Source of the DNA: Clostridioides difficile
GTDB taxonomy: Bacteria > Bacillota > Clostridia > Peptostreptococcales > Peptostreptococcaceae
Assembly (NCBI RefSeq): GCF_001299635.1
Contig: NZ_JRHN01000043.1
Span: 146,314-210,313 of the forward strand
Reading direction: 5' to 3'
DNA: 64,000 nucleotides
Shown here: positions 56,497 to 64,000 of the stretch, one piece after another
Layout of the letters: the number at the start of each line of letters is the position of its first letter
Numbering within the stretch: position 1 is the first letter of the stretch
Notes under the pieces: model-generated
The model's database searches: none
The model's input: only the letters and a program-made list of their open reading frames with translations
Told to the model about the DNA's origin: nothing
Position numbers and translations under genes: made by a program

Positions 56497-57516
56497 TTAC
56501 TTTCTATTAATTAATAAACTCATATAATTTATTATAGAGTAAATTCTAGCATAATCCATTCTTGTAGGGCCTATAAAACTTATTCGCCCAACCAAGTCTC
56601 TATCTACATTATAAGTTGCTGTAACTATACTACAATCCTGTGCCAGTTCACAATCATTATCACTACCAATTATTATATTTAGATTGTCTTTTTGTATTCC
56701 CTTTGATTTAATTATGTCAGCTATTGTCTCTTTTTTCTCCAACATATTTAAAAATGACTTTGCTTTTAATACATCATTAAATTCTGGATAGCTAAATATG
56801 TTAGTAGCTCCATTTAATGATAGAGAAAAATCTTCTTCTTTCATATTTGAATTCAAAGCATTTAAAAGCTCATCTATAAGCCCAGAATACTCACTTATTT
56901 CGTATTTAATAAAAGCAATTAGATTATCATCCAAATCTGTTATACTTTTACCTAAGAGCTTCCTTGTAAGATTATCAGAAATCAAGTTTAACTTAGATTG
57001 ATCTAAATATACATTAGTTGTAAGGTTAGCTTTTTTTAAATCTCCTTTATCTGTTACAACTATAAGTAAAATATTATTGTCATTCATAGCAACCAATTGT
57101 ATGTGCTTTATAACACTTTGATTTATTAAACTCTTAGTAACTGCTACAGTTGTATAGTTTGTTAGTTGAGATAATAGCTTTGAAGTTTCATGAATCAATT
57201 CTTTTATATGATTTATATTATGATTCATACATTGTTCAATAAGAATTTTATCATTATCATCCAATTCGCTTTTACTCATAAGAGAGTTTACATATAACTT
57301 ATAGCCTTTTTCAGACGGAACTCTACCCGCAGAAGTATGAGGCTGAATCAAGTACCCTAATTCTTCAAGGTCAGCCATTTCATTTCTTATGGTAGCAGCA
57401 CTAACACCTAAATCATGTCTTTTAGATATTGTTCTAGAACCTATAGCTTCAGCTGTTTCTATATAATCTTTAACTATAGCTTTGAGGATATTTAATTTTC
57501 TTTCATTTAATTCCAT
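56497..57516 (-). CDS. hrcA: Heat-inducible transcription repressor HrcA
   Basis: 339 residues. N-terminal winged helix (ISKRHDLGVSAATIRNEMADLEELGYLIQPHTSAGRVPSEKGYKLYV), central IDD-like and GAF-like parts. It binds the CIRCE element just upstream and requires GroEL for activity. ATG at 57514-57516, 9 nt after AGGAGG; a longer frame would run into CIRCE. Confidence 0.97.
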   Translation of the reverse strand: MELNERKLNILKAIVKDYIETAEAIGSRTISKRHDLGVSAATIRNEMADLEELGYLIQPHTSAGRVPSEKGYKLYVNSLMSKSELDDNDKILIEQCMNHNINHIKELIHETSKLLSQLTNYTTVAVTKSLINQSVIKHIQLVAMNDNNILLIVVTDKGDLKKANLTTNVYLDQSKLNLISDNLTRKLLGKSITDLDDNLIAFIKYEISEYSGLIDELLNALNSNMKEEDFSLSLNGATNIFSYPEFNDVLKAKSFLNMLEKKETIADIIKSKGIQKDNLNIIIGSDNDCELAQDCSIVTATYNVDRDLVGRISFIGPTRMDYARIYSIINYMSLLINRK

Positions 57517-57536
57517 CTTATTATGCCTCCTAGCTG

Positions 57537-57563
57537 TTAGCACTCACCAAGTTCGAGTGCTAA
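57537..57563. promoter_or_regulatory. CIRCE operator
   Basis: Perfect consensus: TTAGCACTC (57537-57545), 9-bp spacer, GAGTGCTAA (57555-57563). HrcA binding site covering the transcription start region of hrcA-grpE-dnaK-dnaJ. Confidence 0.98.
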
Positions 57564-57576
57564 AAAGATTATATAT

Positions 57577-57607
57577 ATTATATACCATTATAAATTTATT
57601 TTGTCAA
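57577..57607 (-). promoter_or_regulatory. Sigma-A promoter of the hrcA operon
   Basis: -35 TTGACA (57602-57607). The -10 is TATATA with 17-bp or TATAAT with 19-bp spacing (57577-57584). CIRCE lies just downstream. Confidence 0.8.
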
Positions 57608-57618
57608 CACCTTAAAAA

Positions 57619-58794
57619 TTATTCCATAAATTCTATAAAGATACTATTAGATATTTCTCTTCCTTTTTGAGTTAGTTGTATTCCCTCAAAGCTCTGATTT
57701 ATAAGCTTTCTATCTAATAGCATTTCTATTTGCTTATTATATTTTTCTCTAAAATCTAGCCCAAATTTTTTTTTAAAATCTTCAAATTCTATACCTTTAT
57801 TCATTCTAAGCCCCATAAATATCTTCTCTTCTATCATATCTTTTTCAGAAAGAATCTCATTTTCTTGTATTGGTTTATCTCGTTTTGTTAAACTCAAATG
57901 ATAGTCATCTAAAGATTCTAAATTATTATATCTGTTCTTATTAATATAACCAGAAGCTCCTGCTCCTAGACCTATGTAATGTTCACATTCCCAATATAAG
58001 ATATTATGCTCACAATTATAACCATCTTTTGAGTAATTTGATATTTCGTATTGATTATACCCTTTTGATTTTAGATAGTTTATTGTATACTCATACATTT
58101 CTATATCCATATTTTCATCTATGAGCTCAAACTTATTACTCTCATACATATTATATAACTCTGTTCCTTCTTCTAATATAAGAGAATAGGCTGATATATG
58201 TGTTGGATTTAGGTCTGAAACTTTTTGAAGGGTTTCCTTCCAATCACATAGAGTTTGATTTGGAAGACTGTACATTAAATCTATATTAATATTTTTAAAG
58301 CCTACACTTAATGCATCTTTATAGTTTTTCTCAAATTCTTCATAAGTATGTATTCTTCCTATAAAGTTCAAATGTTGTTCTTGAACAGCTTGTAAACCAA
58401 TACTAAGTCTATTTATACCAATATCTTTCATAGTTTTTAATTTTTCTAGTGTCAGTGTACCAGGATTACACTCTATAGTTATTTCTGCATTCTTATCTAT
58501 ATTAAACATTGCTCTTACACTTGTAAATATTTCTCTTATTTCATCAGATGTCAATATACTAGGTGTACCTCCTCCTACAAATATACTCGTTATTGTATCG
58601 TCACTATTTAGATGGTAATCTTCTTTCTTCTTGTATTTGTTATCCTTATATAATTTATTACTGTACAATTCCATTTCAATTTTTAAATCTTCTATATATC
58701 TTTTTTTTGCATCTATGTCCATTTTGTAAGAGTTAAAATCACAATACTTACATTTTTTTACACAAAATGGAATATGTATATAAAGTCCCAACAT
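57619..58794 (-). CDS. hemW: HemW-type radical SAM haem chaperone/coproporphyrinogen oxidase-like protein
   Basis: 391 residues. IPFCVKKCKYCDF (Cys11, Cys15, Cys18) is the radical SAM cluster; FVGGGTPSIL and SIGLQAVQEQHLNFIGRIH are family motifs; the C-terminal HemN_C domain follows. HemW inserts haem rather than oxidising coproporphyrinogen in studied cases. AGGAA precedes the ATG. Immediately upstream of hrcA. Confidence 0.93.
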   Translation of the reverse strand: MLGLYIHIPFCVKKCKYCDFNSYKMDIDAKKRYIEDLKIEMELYSNKLYKDNKYKKKEDYHLNSDDTITSIFVGGGTPSILTSDEIREIFTSVRAMFNIDKNAEITIECNPGTLTLEKLKTMKDIGINRLSIGLQAVQEQHLNFIGRIHTYEEFEKNYKDALSVGFKNINIDLMYSLPNQTLCDWKETLQKVSDLNPTHISAYSLILEEGTELYNMYESNKFELIDENMDIEMYEYTINYLKSKGYNQYEISNYSKDGYNCEHNILYWECEHYIGLGAGASGYINKNRYNNLESLDDYHLSLTKRDKPIQENEILSEKDMIEEKIFMGLRMNKGIEFEDFKKKFGLDFREKYNKQIEMLLDRKLINQSFEGIQLTQKGREISNSIFIEFME

Positions 58795-58901
58795 TTTTTA
58801 TTCCTCGTTTCTTTAATTATCTTAAAACATCAATTACTAAATTATAAATCAAACAAGATAGCACATCAAGTAACATATAAAATACTTATATTATGTAATA
58901 T

Positions 58902-58946
58902 TATAAAAAATTTGGATAAAAGTTAATTTTTACTCTTATCCAAATT
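58902..58946 (-). terminator. Terminator of the APC permease gene
   Basis: 15-bp arms AATTTGGATAAAAGT/ACTCTTATCCAAATT (58909-58923, 58932-58946; one mismatch), followed by TTTTTTAT on the minus strand. 21 nt after the permease stop. Confidence 0.85.
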
Positions 58947-58967
58947 CATCTAACTTAAATTAAGTAC

Positions 58968-60281
58968 TTATCTTTTCTTCATATAATAATAAACTGGCAA
59001 ACCTAATAGTGTTATAAATATTCCACCTAAAGATATTACTGTTGAAGTCAACAATTGATTTATTATTACAAACATACCTCCCAGTATAGCTATGATTGGT
59101 ATTATTGGATATAAAGGAACTCTATATGGTCTGTGTAAATCAGGTTTTTCTCTTCTAAGCCTCATAACTCCTATAAAAGTCAGTACATAAAATACCCATA
59201 TTGAAAATATAGTTAAATCTGTAAGAAGATTAAATTGGCCAGATAAAGCATATACACAGGCTAATACAGTTATAAGTAATATTGAATTTACAGGAGAACC
59301 TCCAGAATTTACTTTTAAAAGAGCTTTAGATGCTGGTAAAGTTCCCATTTCAGCTAATGTATATGGTATTCTTGAACCTGTCAATAAGTACCCATTCAAT
59401 GTACCAAATACTGATATTAATATACCAACAGTTATTACTTTTCCACCTAAGTTTCCAAATAATCTTGTTGCTACTAATGTAGCTGGGGAAGTAACTGTTG
59501 CTAATTCACTTGCTGGCACTACCCAAAGGTAAGCTATATTTATTATAATATAAACTGCCATAACTAACGATAAGCCACCAACTATTGCTCTTGGCAAATC
59601 TTTCTCTGGAGACTTCATTTCTCCTGATATAGCCCCAACATTTATCCATCCATCATATGCAAATAACGTTGCTATTAGGACTTGTCCAAGTGCGTTTGAT
59701 ACACTAACACCATCACCTACAAATGGACTTAACACTTCACTACTTTGACCTTTAATAAACCCAAAAATTATTATTAAAATTAAAGGTATCATTTTTCCAA
59801 CAGTTGCTACTGTCTGAACTTTCCCTCCTAAGGATGAGCCTATTATATTTAGTACTGCTAAAAATAGTATAACTCCAATTGCTATAGGAAGTACATTAGC
59901 CATATTATTTGGACTCATGCCCAAAAGTTCAGATGCTTGTTGAGCAAAGATTACTCCTAGCGCCGCTGATGTTCCTGGGAAAAATAATACAGTTTGCATC
60001 CATCCAGTTAAAAAACCTAACTTTTCTCCATATATCTCTTCAATATAAATCATCATACCACCAGTTTTTGGTATAGCAGCTGAGATTTCTGTAGCTGTAA
60101 GACCTGCAGTTATTGTTATAAAGCCACCTAAAAGCCATGCTATAATACCTAGACCTGGAGCTCCATTAGTTGTAGTGTATATTGCTTGTGGCTTAAAAAA
60201 AACTCCCGAACCTATAACCATACCTACAACAGTAGAAAGAGCTGCTGAAAGACCAATAGTCTTTTGTAGTTGAGTACGCAT
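58968..60281 (-). CDS. APC-superfamily amino acid permease
   Basis: 437 residues, 12 helices. LSAALSTVVGMVIGSGVFFKPQAIY (helix 1 with the GSG unwound site), EISAAIPKTGGMMIYIEEIYGEKLGFLTGW, and FAYDGWINVGAISGEMKSPEKDLPRAI are typical of the LAT-like/serine-threonine exchanger branch. ATG at 60279-60281 after GAGGAGGG. Monocistronic. Substrate undetermined. Confidence 0.9.
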   Translation of the reverse strand: MRTQLQKTIGLSAALSTVVGMVIGSGVFFKPQAIYTTTNGAPGLGIIAWLLGGFITITAGLTATEISAAIPKTGGMMIYIEEIYGEKLGFLTGWMQTVLFFPGTSAALGVIFAQQASELLGMSPNNMANVLPIAIGVILFLAVLNIIGSSLGGKVQTVATVGKMIPLILIIIFGFIKGQSSEVLSPFVGDGVSVSNALGQVLIATLFAYDGWINVGAISGEMKSPEKDLPRAIVGGLSLVMAVYIIINIAYLWVVPASELATVTSPATLVATRLFGNLGGKVITVGILISVFGTLNGYLLTGSRIPYTLAEMGTLPASKALLKVNSGGSPVNSILLITVLACVYALSGQFNLLTDLTIFSIWVFYVLTFIGVMRLRREKPDLHRPYRVPLYPIIPIIAILGGMFVIINQLLTSTVISLGGIFITLLGLPVYYYMKKR

Positions 60282-60517
60282 ACTGTCCCTCCTCACTGTT
60301 TTATAGTGCATAAAATATTAATTTTATAAATTATGGTTTTAGTATTCCCAAAGTTTTTTTTTATATTAATCTGCTAATTTTAGATTAAGTTTCTATACAT
60401 TTAAAAAAGATACAATCTCAATGTTTAAAACAATCTCTAAAAATCATTTATTTTTCTAAAAAAGTACTCTATTTTCAGCTTTTTAAATTAATTAAACTAA
60501 AATTTTTATACTCTATT

Positions 60518-61855
60518 CTAAAATGTATATATATTTAATACTTCTTCTTTCAGTATTTCTTTTTCATTTAGTTCTGGATTATTTATAACTATTTCAAGCA
60601 TCTTATTTAATATATGTCCCATATCTTTACCTGGTTTTACACCTATAGATATCAAATCTCTTCCATTAATAGCTAAATCCTTAATATTGAAGCATTCATT
60701 TTGATTTATTATATGTCTAAATTCTTTTTCACACTCAATAAGGTTTAATATCTTTCTTTTTGCATATTTTGGATTTTTAGCAAGTGTATCTGCCCAATTA
60801 ACCTTTATTAAATCTTCAAATAGTTCAACATCTTCAAGTTTATTTAATAACTTTTTAATTATTTTCCGTTTTGGCTCTATTCTATAATCATGATATTGTA
60901 TTAATAACAAAACTTTATTAATAGTATAATTATCGTACTTGAGTCTCTTTAAAATCCTCTTTGCAATCTTCACAGATTCTCTACTATGATTATAAAAATG
61001 GTCAATTCCATTTTTATCAGTCGTTTTAGTTACTTTTTTTCCTAAATCATGAAACAACATTGTAAGTTTTAAATATAATTCATCCTCAATTACTTCTGTG
61101 GCCATTAAAGTATGTTTTTGTACATCATAAATATGATATGGATTATGTTGTGTAACCTCTTCTAGTTCACATATTTCAGGGATTATAAATTTCAACAAAC
61201 CTGTTGAATTTAATAATTCTAATTTAGATGAATCAGATACTAGTATTTTGTTTAATTCTGTTTGGATTCTTTCTATAGAAACATTTTTAATCAAGTCTGA
61301 TTTTTTGTAGATACTTTGCTTAGTCCCCTCAGCTATTTTAAAACTTAGTTGTGCTGAAAACCTAACTGCTCTAAGCATTCTAAGTGCATCTTCTTCAAAT
61401 CTATCTACTGGATTTCCAACACAACGTATATACTTATTTCGTATATCTTCATACCCATTAAATGGGTCAACCAATCCATTCTTTGCATTGTATGCAATTG
61501 CATTGATAGTAAAATCCCTTCTCGATAGGTCCTTAATTATGTTATTTGTAAATTCTATTGAATCTGGATGTCTACCATCACTATAATTTCCATCTATTCT
61601 GTAAGTTGTCACTTCAAATGGTTCATGCTCAATCATAACTGTTACAGTGCCATGTTGTATACCAGTTGGAATTGTTTTTTTAAATAGCTCTACTACTTCT
61701 TCTGGTCTAGCACTAGTTGTTATGTCCCAGTCATTTGGAATCCTTTCTAACAAACAATCTCTGACACATCCTCCAACTACATATGCTTCATGACCATGTT
61801 TTTCTAATTCTTTAATTATACAATCTACTTTTTTAGGAATTTCTATATTAATCAT
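60518..61855 (-). CDS. cca: CCA tRNA nucleotidyltransferase with HD domain
   Basis: 445 residues. Nucleotidyltransferase motif VVGGCVRDCLLERIPNDWDITTSA, RRDFTINAIAYN, RFEEDALRMLRAVRF, and an HD domain (LFHDLGKKVTKT, ~265-275). Adds or repairs the tRNA 3' CCA. ATG at 61853-61855 after AAGGTG; a longer frame lacks a site. Confidence 0.94.
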   Translation of the reverse strand: MINIEIPKKVDCIIKELEKHGHEAYVVGGCVRDCLLERIPNDWDITTSARPEEVVELFKKTIPTGIQHGTVTVMIEHEPFEVTTYRIDGNYSDGRHPDSIEFTNNIIKDLSRRDFTINAIAYNAKNGLVDPFNGYEDIRNKYIRCVGNPVDRFEEDALRMLRAVRFSAQLSFKIAEGTKQSIYKKSDLIKNVSIERIQTELNKILVSDSSKLELLNSTGLLKFIIPEICELEEVTQHNPYHIYDVQKHTLMATEVIEDELYLKLTMLFHDLGKKVTKTTDKNGIDHFYNHSRESVKIAKRILKRLKYDNYTINKVLLLIQYHDYRIEPKRKIIKKLLNKLEDVELFEDLIKVNWADTLAKNPKYAKRKILNLIECEKEFRHIINQNECFNIKDLAINGRDLISIGVKPGKDMGHILNKMLEIVINNPELNEKEILKEEVLNIYTF

Positions 61856-61928
61856 AAATATCACCTTTTTATTTTTCTTTAATATACTCTTGTTTATATT
61901 TTCTATGAGTTTACTTAAAATATACCAC

Positions 61929-61979
61929 AAAAAAGCTAGATTAATTTAGAAATAATTCTAAAATCACTCTAGCTTTTAA
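61929..61979 (-). terminator. Terminator of lepA
   Basis: Arms AAAAGCTAGA/TCTAGCTTTT (61931-61940, 61968-61977) with an inner TTTAGA/TCTAAA pair; T-rich tail on the minus strand. Confidence 0.75.
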
Positions 61980-62005
61980 ATATCCTTATCTAAATTTATA
62001 AAAAT

Positions 62006-63811
62006 TTACTCATCTAATTTAAGTACAGACATAAATGCTTTTTGAGGAACTTCAACAGAACCAATTTGTCTCATACGCTTCTTACCTTCTTTTTGTTTTT
62101 CAAGAAGTTTCTTCTTACGAGATATATCCCCACCATAACATTTAGCAAGTACATCTTTTCTTAACGCACTTATTGTCTCTCTTGCTATAACCTTATTACC
62201 AACAGCGGCTTGTATAGGTATAGCAAATTGATGTCTTGGAATTTCACCTTTTAGTTTCTCACACATTGCCTTTCCTCTAGGGAATGCTCGAGTTTCATGA
62301 ACAATAAAACTAAGTGCGTCAACTTGCTCTTTATTAATTAATACGTCAAGTTTTACAAGTGTAGATGCCACATAACCTTTAACTTCATAATCAAGAGAAC
62401 CATAACCTCTAGTTCTTGATTTCAAAGCATCAAAGAAATCGTAAACAACCTCATTAAGAGGAAGGTCATAGTGAAGCATTACTCTTCTCTCATCTATATA
62501 TTCCATATTTAACATGTTTCCACGTCTCTCTTGACAAAGTTCCATAACTACACCTACATAGTCTTTAGGAACTATTATATCTCCTTTTACTATAGGTTCT
62601 TCTATCATCTTTATCTCAGATGGCTCTGGAAGGTTTGCAGGATTTTGTATCATTACAACTTCTCCATCAATTTTTGTAACTCTGTATATAACTGATGGTG
62701 CTGTCGTAATTATATCAAGATTAAATTCTCTCTCAAGTCTTTCTTGCATTATCTCCATATGTAAAAGACCTAAGAAACCACATCTAAAACCAAATCCTAA
62801 TGCTGCTGAAGTCTCAGCTTCATACTCAAGTGCAGCATCATTTACTTGAAGCTTTTCAAGAGCATCTCTTACATTTTCATATTTTTCTCCTTCTCCTGGA
62901 TATATACCACAGTATACCATTGGAGTAGCTTTTTTATATCCTGGTAAAGGTTCATCTGTAGGATTATTTGAATCTGTTATTGTATCTCCCACACGACAAC
63001 TTCTTATATCTTTTATACTGGCTGCAATATAACCAACATCACCTGCTGATAATTCACTAAGCTCAGTTTGACCTGGAGCCATAACACCAACTTCAGTTAC
63101 TTCAAACTTTTTATTAGTGTTCATCATTTTTATTGTCATGCCTTTTTTTGCAGTTCCTTCAAATACCCTAACATAAGCTACAACACCTTTATAAGCATCA
63201 TAGTAAGAATCGAATATCAATGCCTTTAATGGTGCTTCATTATCTCCTTTAGGTGGCGGAACATTTTTTACAATATCTTCTAAGACATCTTCTATGTTTA
63301 AACCAGTCTTAGCAGAAATAAGAGGTGCTTCACTTGAGTCAAGTCCTATTAAATCTTCTATTTCATGTTTTACTTCCTCTGGTCTTGCACTTGGTAAATC
63401 TATTTTATTTATTATTGGTAATATTTCTAAATCTTGGTCTATAGCAAGATAAACATTAGCTAAGGTTTGTGCCTCAACACCTTGAGCTGCATCAACTACC
63501 AGTAATGCCCCTTCGCATGCAGCCAAACTTCTTGATACCTCATAGTTAAAGTCTACATGTCCAGGAGTATCTATAAGATTTAAATAATATTCATTTCCAT
63601 CCTTCGCTTTATACATTAATCTTATGTTTTGAAGCTTTATAGTAATTCCTCTTTCTCTTTCAAGGTCCATATTGTCAAGCAATTGACTTTTCATGTCCCT
63701 TTCACTAACAAGCCCCGTTTGTTGTATTAATCTATCAGCTAAGGTAGACTTTCCATGGTCTATATGTGCAATTATACTAAAATTTCTAGTTCTACTTTGT
63801 TTATTGTCCAC
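62006..63811 (-). CDS. lepA: Elongation factor 4 (LepA)
   Basis: 601 residues. G1 [15 protein letters not shown]3 DTPGHVDF, G4 NKID; LepA-specific C-terminal domain from ~510 with [31 protein letters not shown]. Back-translocating or biogenesis GTPase on the ribosome. GTG start (63809-63811) after GAGGAGG. Confidence 0.98.
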   Translation of the reverse strand: MDNKQSRTRNFSIIAHIDHGKSTLADRLIQQTGLVSERDMKSQLLDNMDLERERGITIKLQNIRLMYKAKDGNEYYLNLIDTPGHVDFNYEVSRSLAACEGALLVVDAAQGVEAQTLANVYLAIDQDLEILPIINKIDLPSARPEEVKHEIEDLIGLDSSEAPLISAKTGLNIEDVLEDIVKNVPPPKGDNEAPLKALIFDSYYDAYKGVVAYVRVFEGTAKKGMTIKMMNTNKKFEVTEVGVMAPGQTELSELSAGDVGYIAASIKDIRSCRVGDTITDSNNPTDEPLPGYKKATPMVYCGIYPGEGEKYENVRDALEKLQVNDAALEYEAETSAALGFGFRCGFLGLLHMEIMQERLEREFNLDIITTAPSVIYRVTKIDGEVVMIQNPANLPEPSEIKMIEEPIVKGDIIVPKDYVGVVMELCQERRGNMLNMEYIDERRVMLHYDLPLNEVVYDFFDALKSRTRGYGSLDYEVKGYVASTLVKLDVLINKEQVDALSFIVHETRAFPRGKAMCEKLKGEIPRHQFAIPIQAAVGNKVIARETISALRKDVLAKCYGGDISRKKKLLEKQKEGKKRMRQIGSVEVPQKAFMSVLKLDE

Positions 63812-63880
63812 CTTAAAATTCCCTCCTCTTAATTATTCTTATAGTTATTATTTTACATTATATAAAAACTCTTTATATCT

Positions 63881-64000
63881 GAACCTCACATGACTAAAGT
63901 CACATGGTTCCTGTTTCATAGAATTTTGCATACTAAAATATGTCTTACAAACTCTCCACAGGCTATCCCCGTAGTTCCTACGGTTCTTACATAAGTTATC
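63881..64000 (-). mobile_element. Right end of an IS200/IS605-family element (TnpB C-terminus remnant) or IStron
   Basis: The minus strand reads TYVRTVGTTGIACGEFV in one frame (63916-63999), resembling TnpB C-termini, while SMKQEP, another common TnpB tail, is in a different frame, suggesting a frameshift. A terminal imperfect hairpin (63881-63910; GAACC..TGACT/AGTCA..GGTTC, with G-T pairs) follows, as in IS605-type right ends and the 3' end of their omega-RNAs. The left part is beyond the window. C. difficile IStrons share the same 3' end type, so that is an alternative. Confidence 0.5.

Noticed and set aside
1..64000. CRISPR arrays, rRNA or tRNA genes
   Set aside because: No regularly spaced identical repeats and no recognisable rRNA or tRNA sequence were seen in a by-eye scan.

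Overview
The window is low in G+C and dense in genes. It uses many UUG and GUG starts with strong AGGAGG-type ribosome binding sites. It carries sporulation genes (yqfC, yqfD), a CIRCE-controlled hrcA-grpE-dnaK-dnaJ locus and strictly anaerobic metabolism (ferredoxin-linked 2-oxoacid oxidoreductase, butyrate-kinase-type ATP formation, sirohaem reductase). This points to an anaerobic spore-forming Firmicute. From gene content and order I infer Clostridioides difficile or a close Peptostreptococcaceae relative, but no database search was possible. Almost everything lies on the minus strand; only the sirohaem reductase (28.0-29.6 kb) and an ABC ATPase/PucR-type regulator pair (47.2-49.1 kb) are on the plus strand.

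Region 1 (1-2.6 kb): the 5' part of pyruvate phosphate dikinase, its regulatory kinase/phosphorylase PpsR, and the CcpN-type CBS repressor.

Region 2 (3.0-29.6 kb) is a metabolic block. In B. subtilis, glyQ-glyS is followed directly by ccpN and yqfL, so this block appears to sit inside a conserved junction. It holds: (a) a glucitol-family PTS operon whose sugar-phosphate dehydrogenase is replaced by a SAF-domain oxidoreductase of the homoserine-dehydrogenase-like (DXR-like) family; (b) an AraC regulator, an aldo/keto reductase and a C45-type acyltransferase/peptidase; (c) a MerR regulator with a flavin reductase and a flavodoxin, having two matching 19-bp-spacer MerR promoters; (d) an M20 amidohydrolase with a YfcC-type carrier; (e) a Na+/alanine symporter; (f) an amino-acid oxidation module of MFS carrier, aminotransferase, phosphate butyryltransferase, butyrate kinase, four-subunit 2-oxoacid:ferredoxin oxidoreductase and IclR regulator, marked by three copies of a new AGAAC-N3-GTTCT palindrome; (g) a sirohaem nitrite/sulfite reductase. 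A decayed copy of the MFS gene lies beside (f).

Region 3 (29.6-46.9 kb) is conserved housekeeping: glyS, glyQ, a DUF4342-type protein, recO, a short yqzL, mgtE, era, cdd, a DgkA-PAP2 fusion, ybeY, phoH, yqfD, yqfC, hpf, tspO, yqeY, rpsU, a HIT protein, mtaB, rsmE and prmA.

Region 4 (46.9-52.4 kb) interrupts the usual dnaJ-prmA junction. It has an orphan sugar-ABC ATPase, a PucR-type regulator, an MFS drug carrier, a ROK glucokinase, and a strong promoter driving a 38-codon reading frame in an otherwise non-coding transcript of about 620 nt.

Region 5 (52.5-64 kb): dnaJ, dnaK, grpE and hrcA under CIRCE, then hemW, an APC permease, cca and lepA. The last 120 bases look like the right end of an IS200/IS605-family element (TnpB C-terminus plus terminal hairpin). 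I saw no rRNA, tRNA or CRISPR array.
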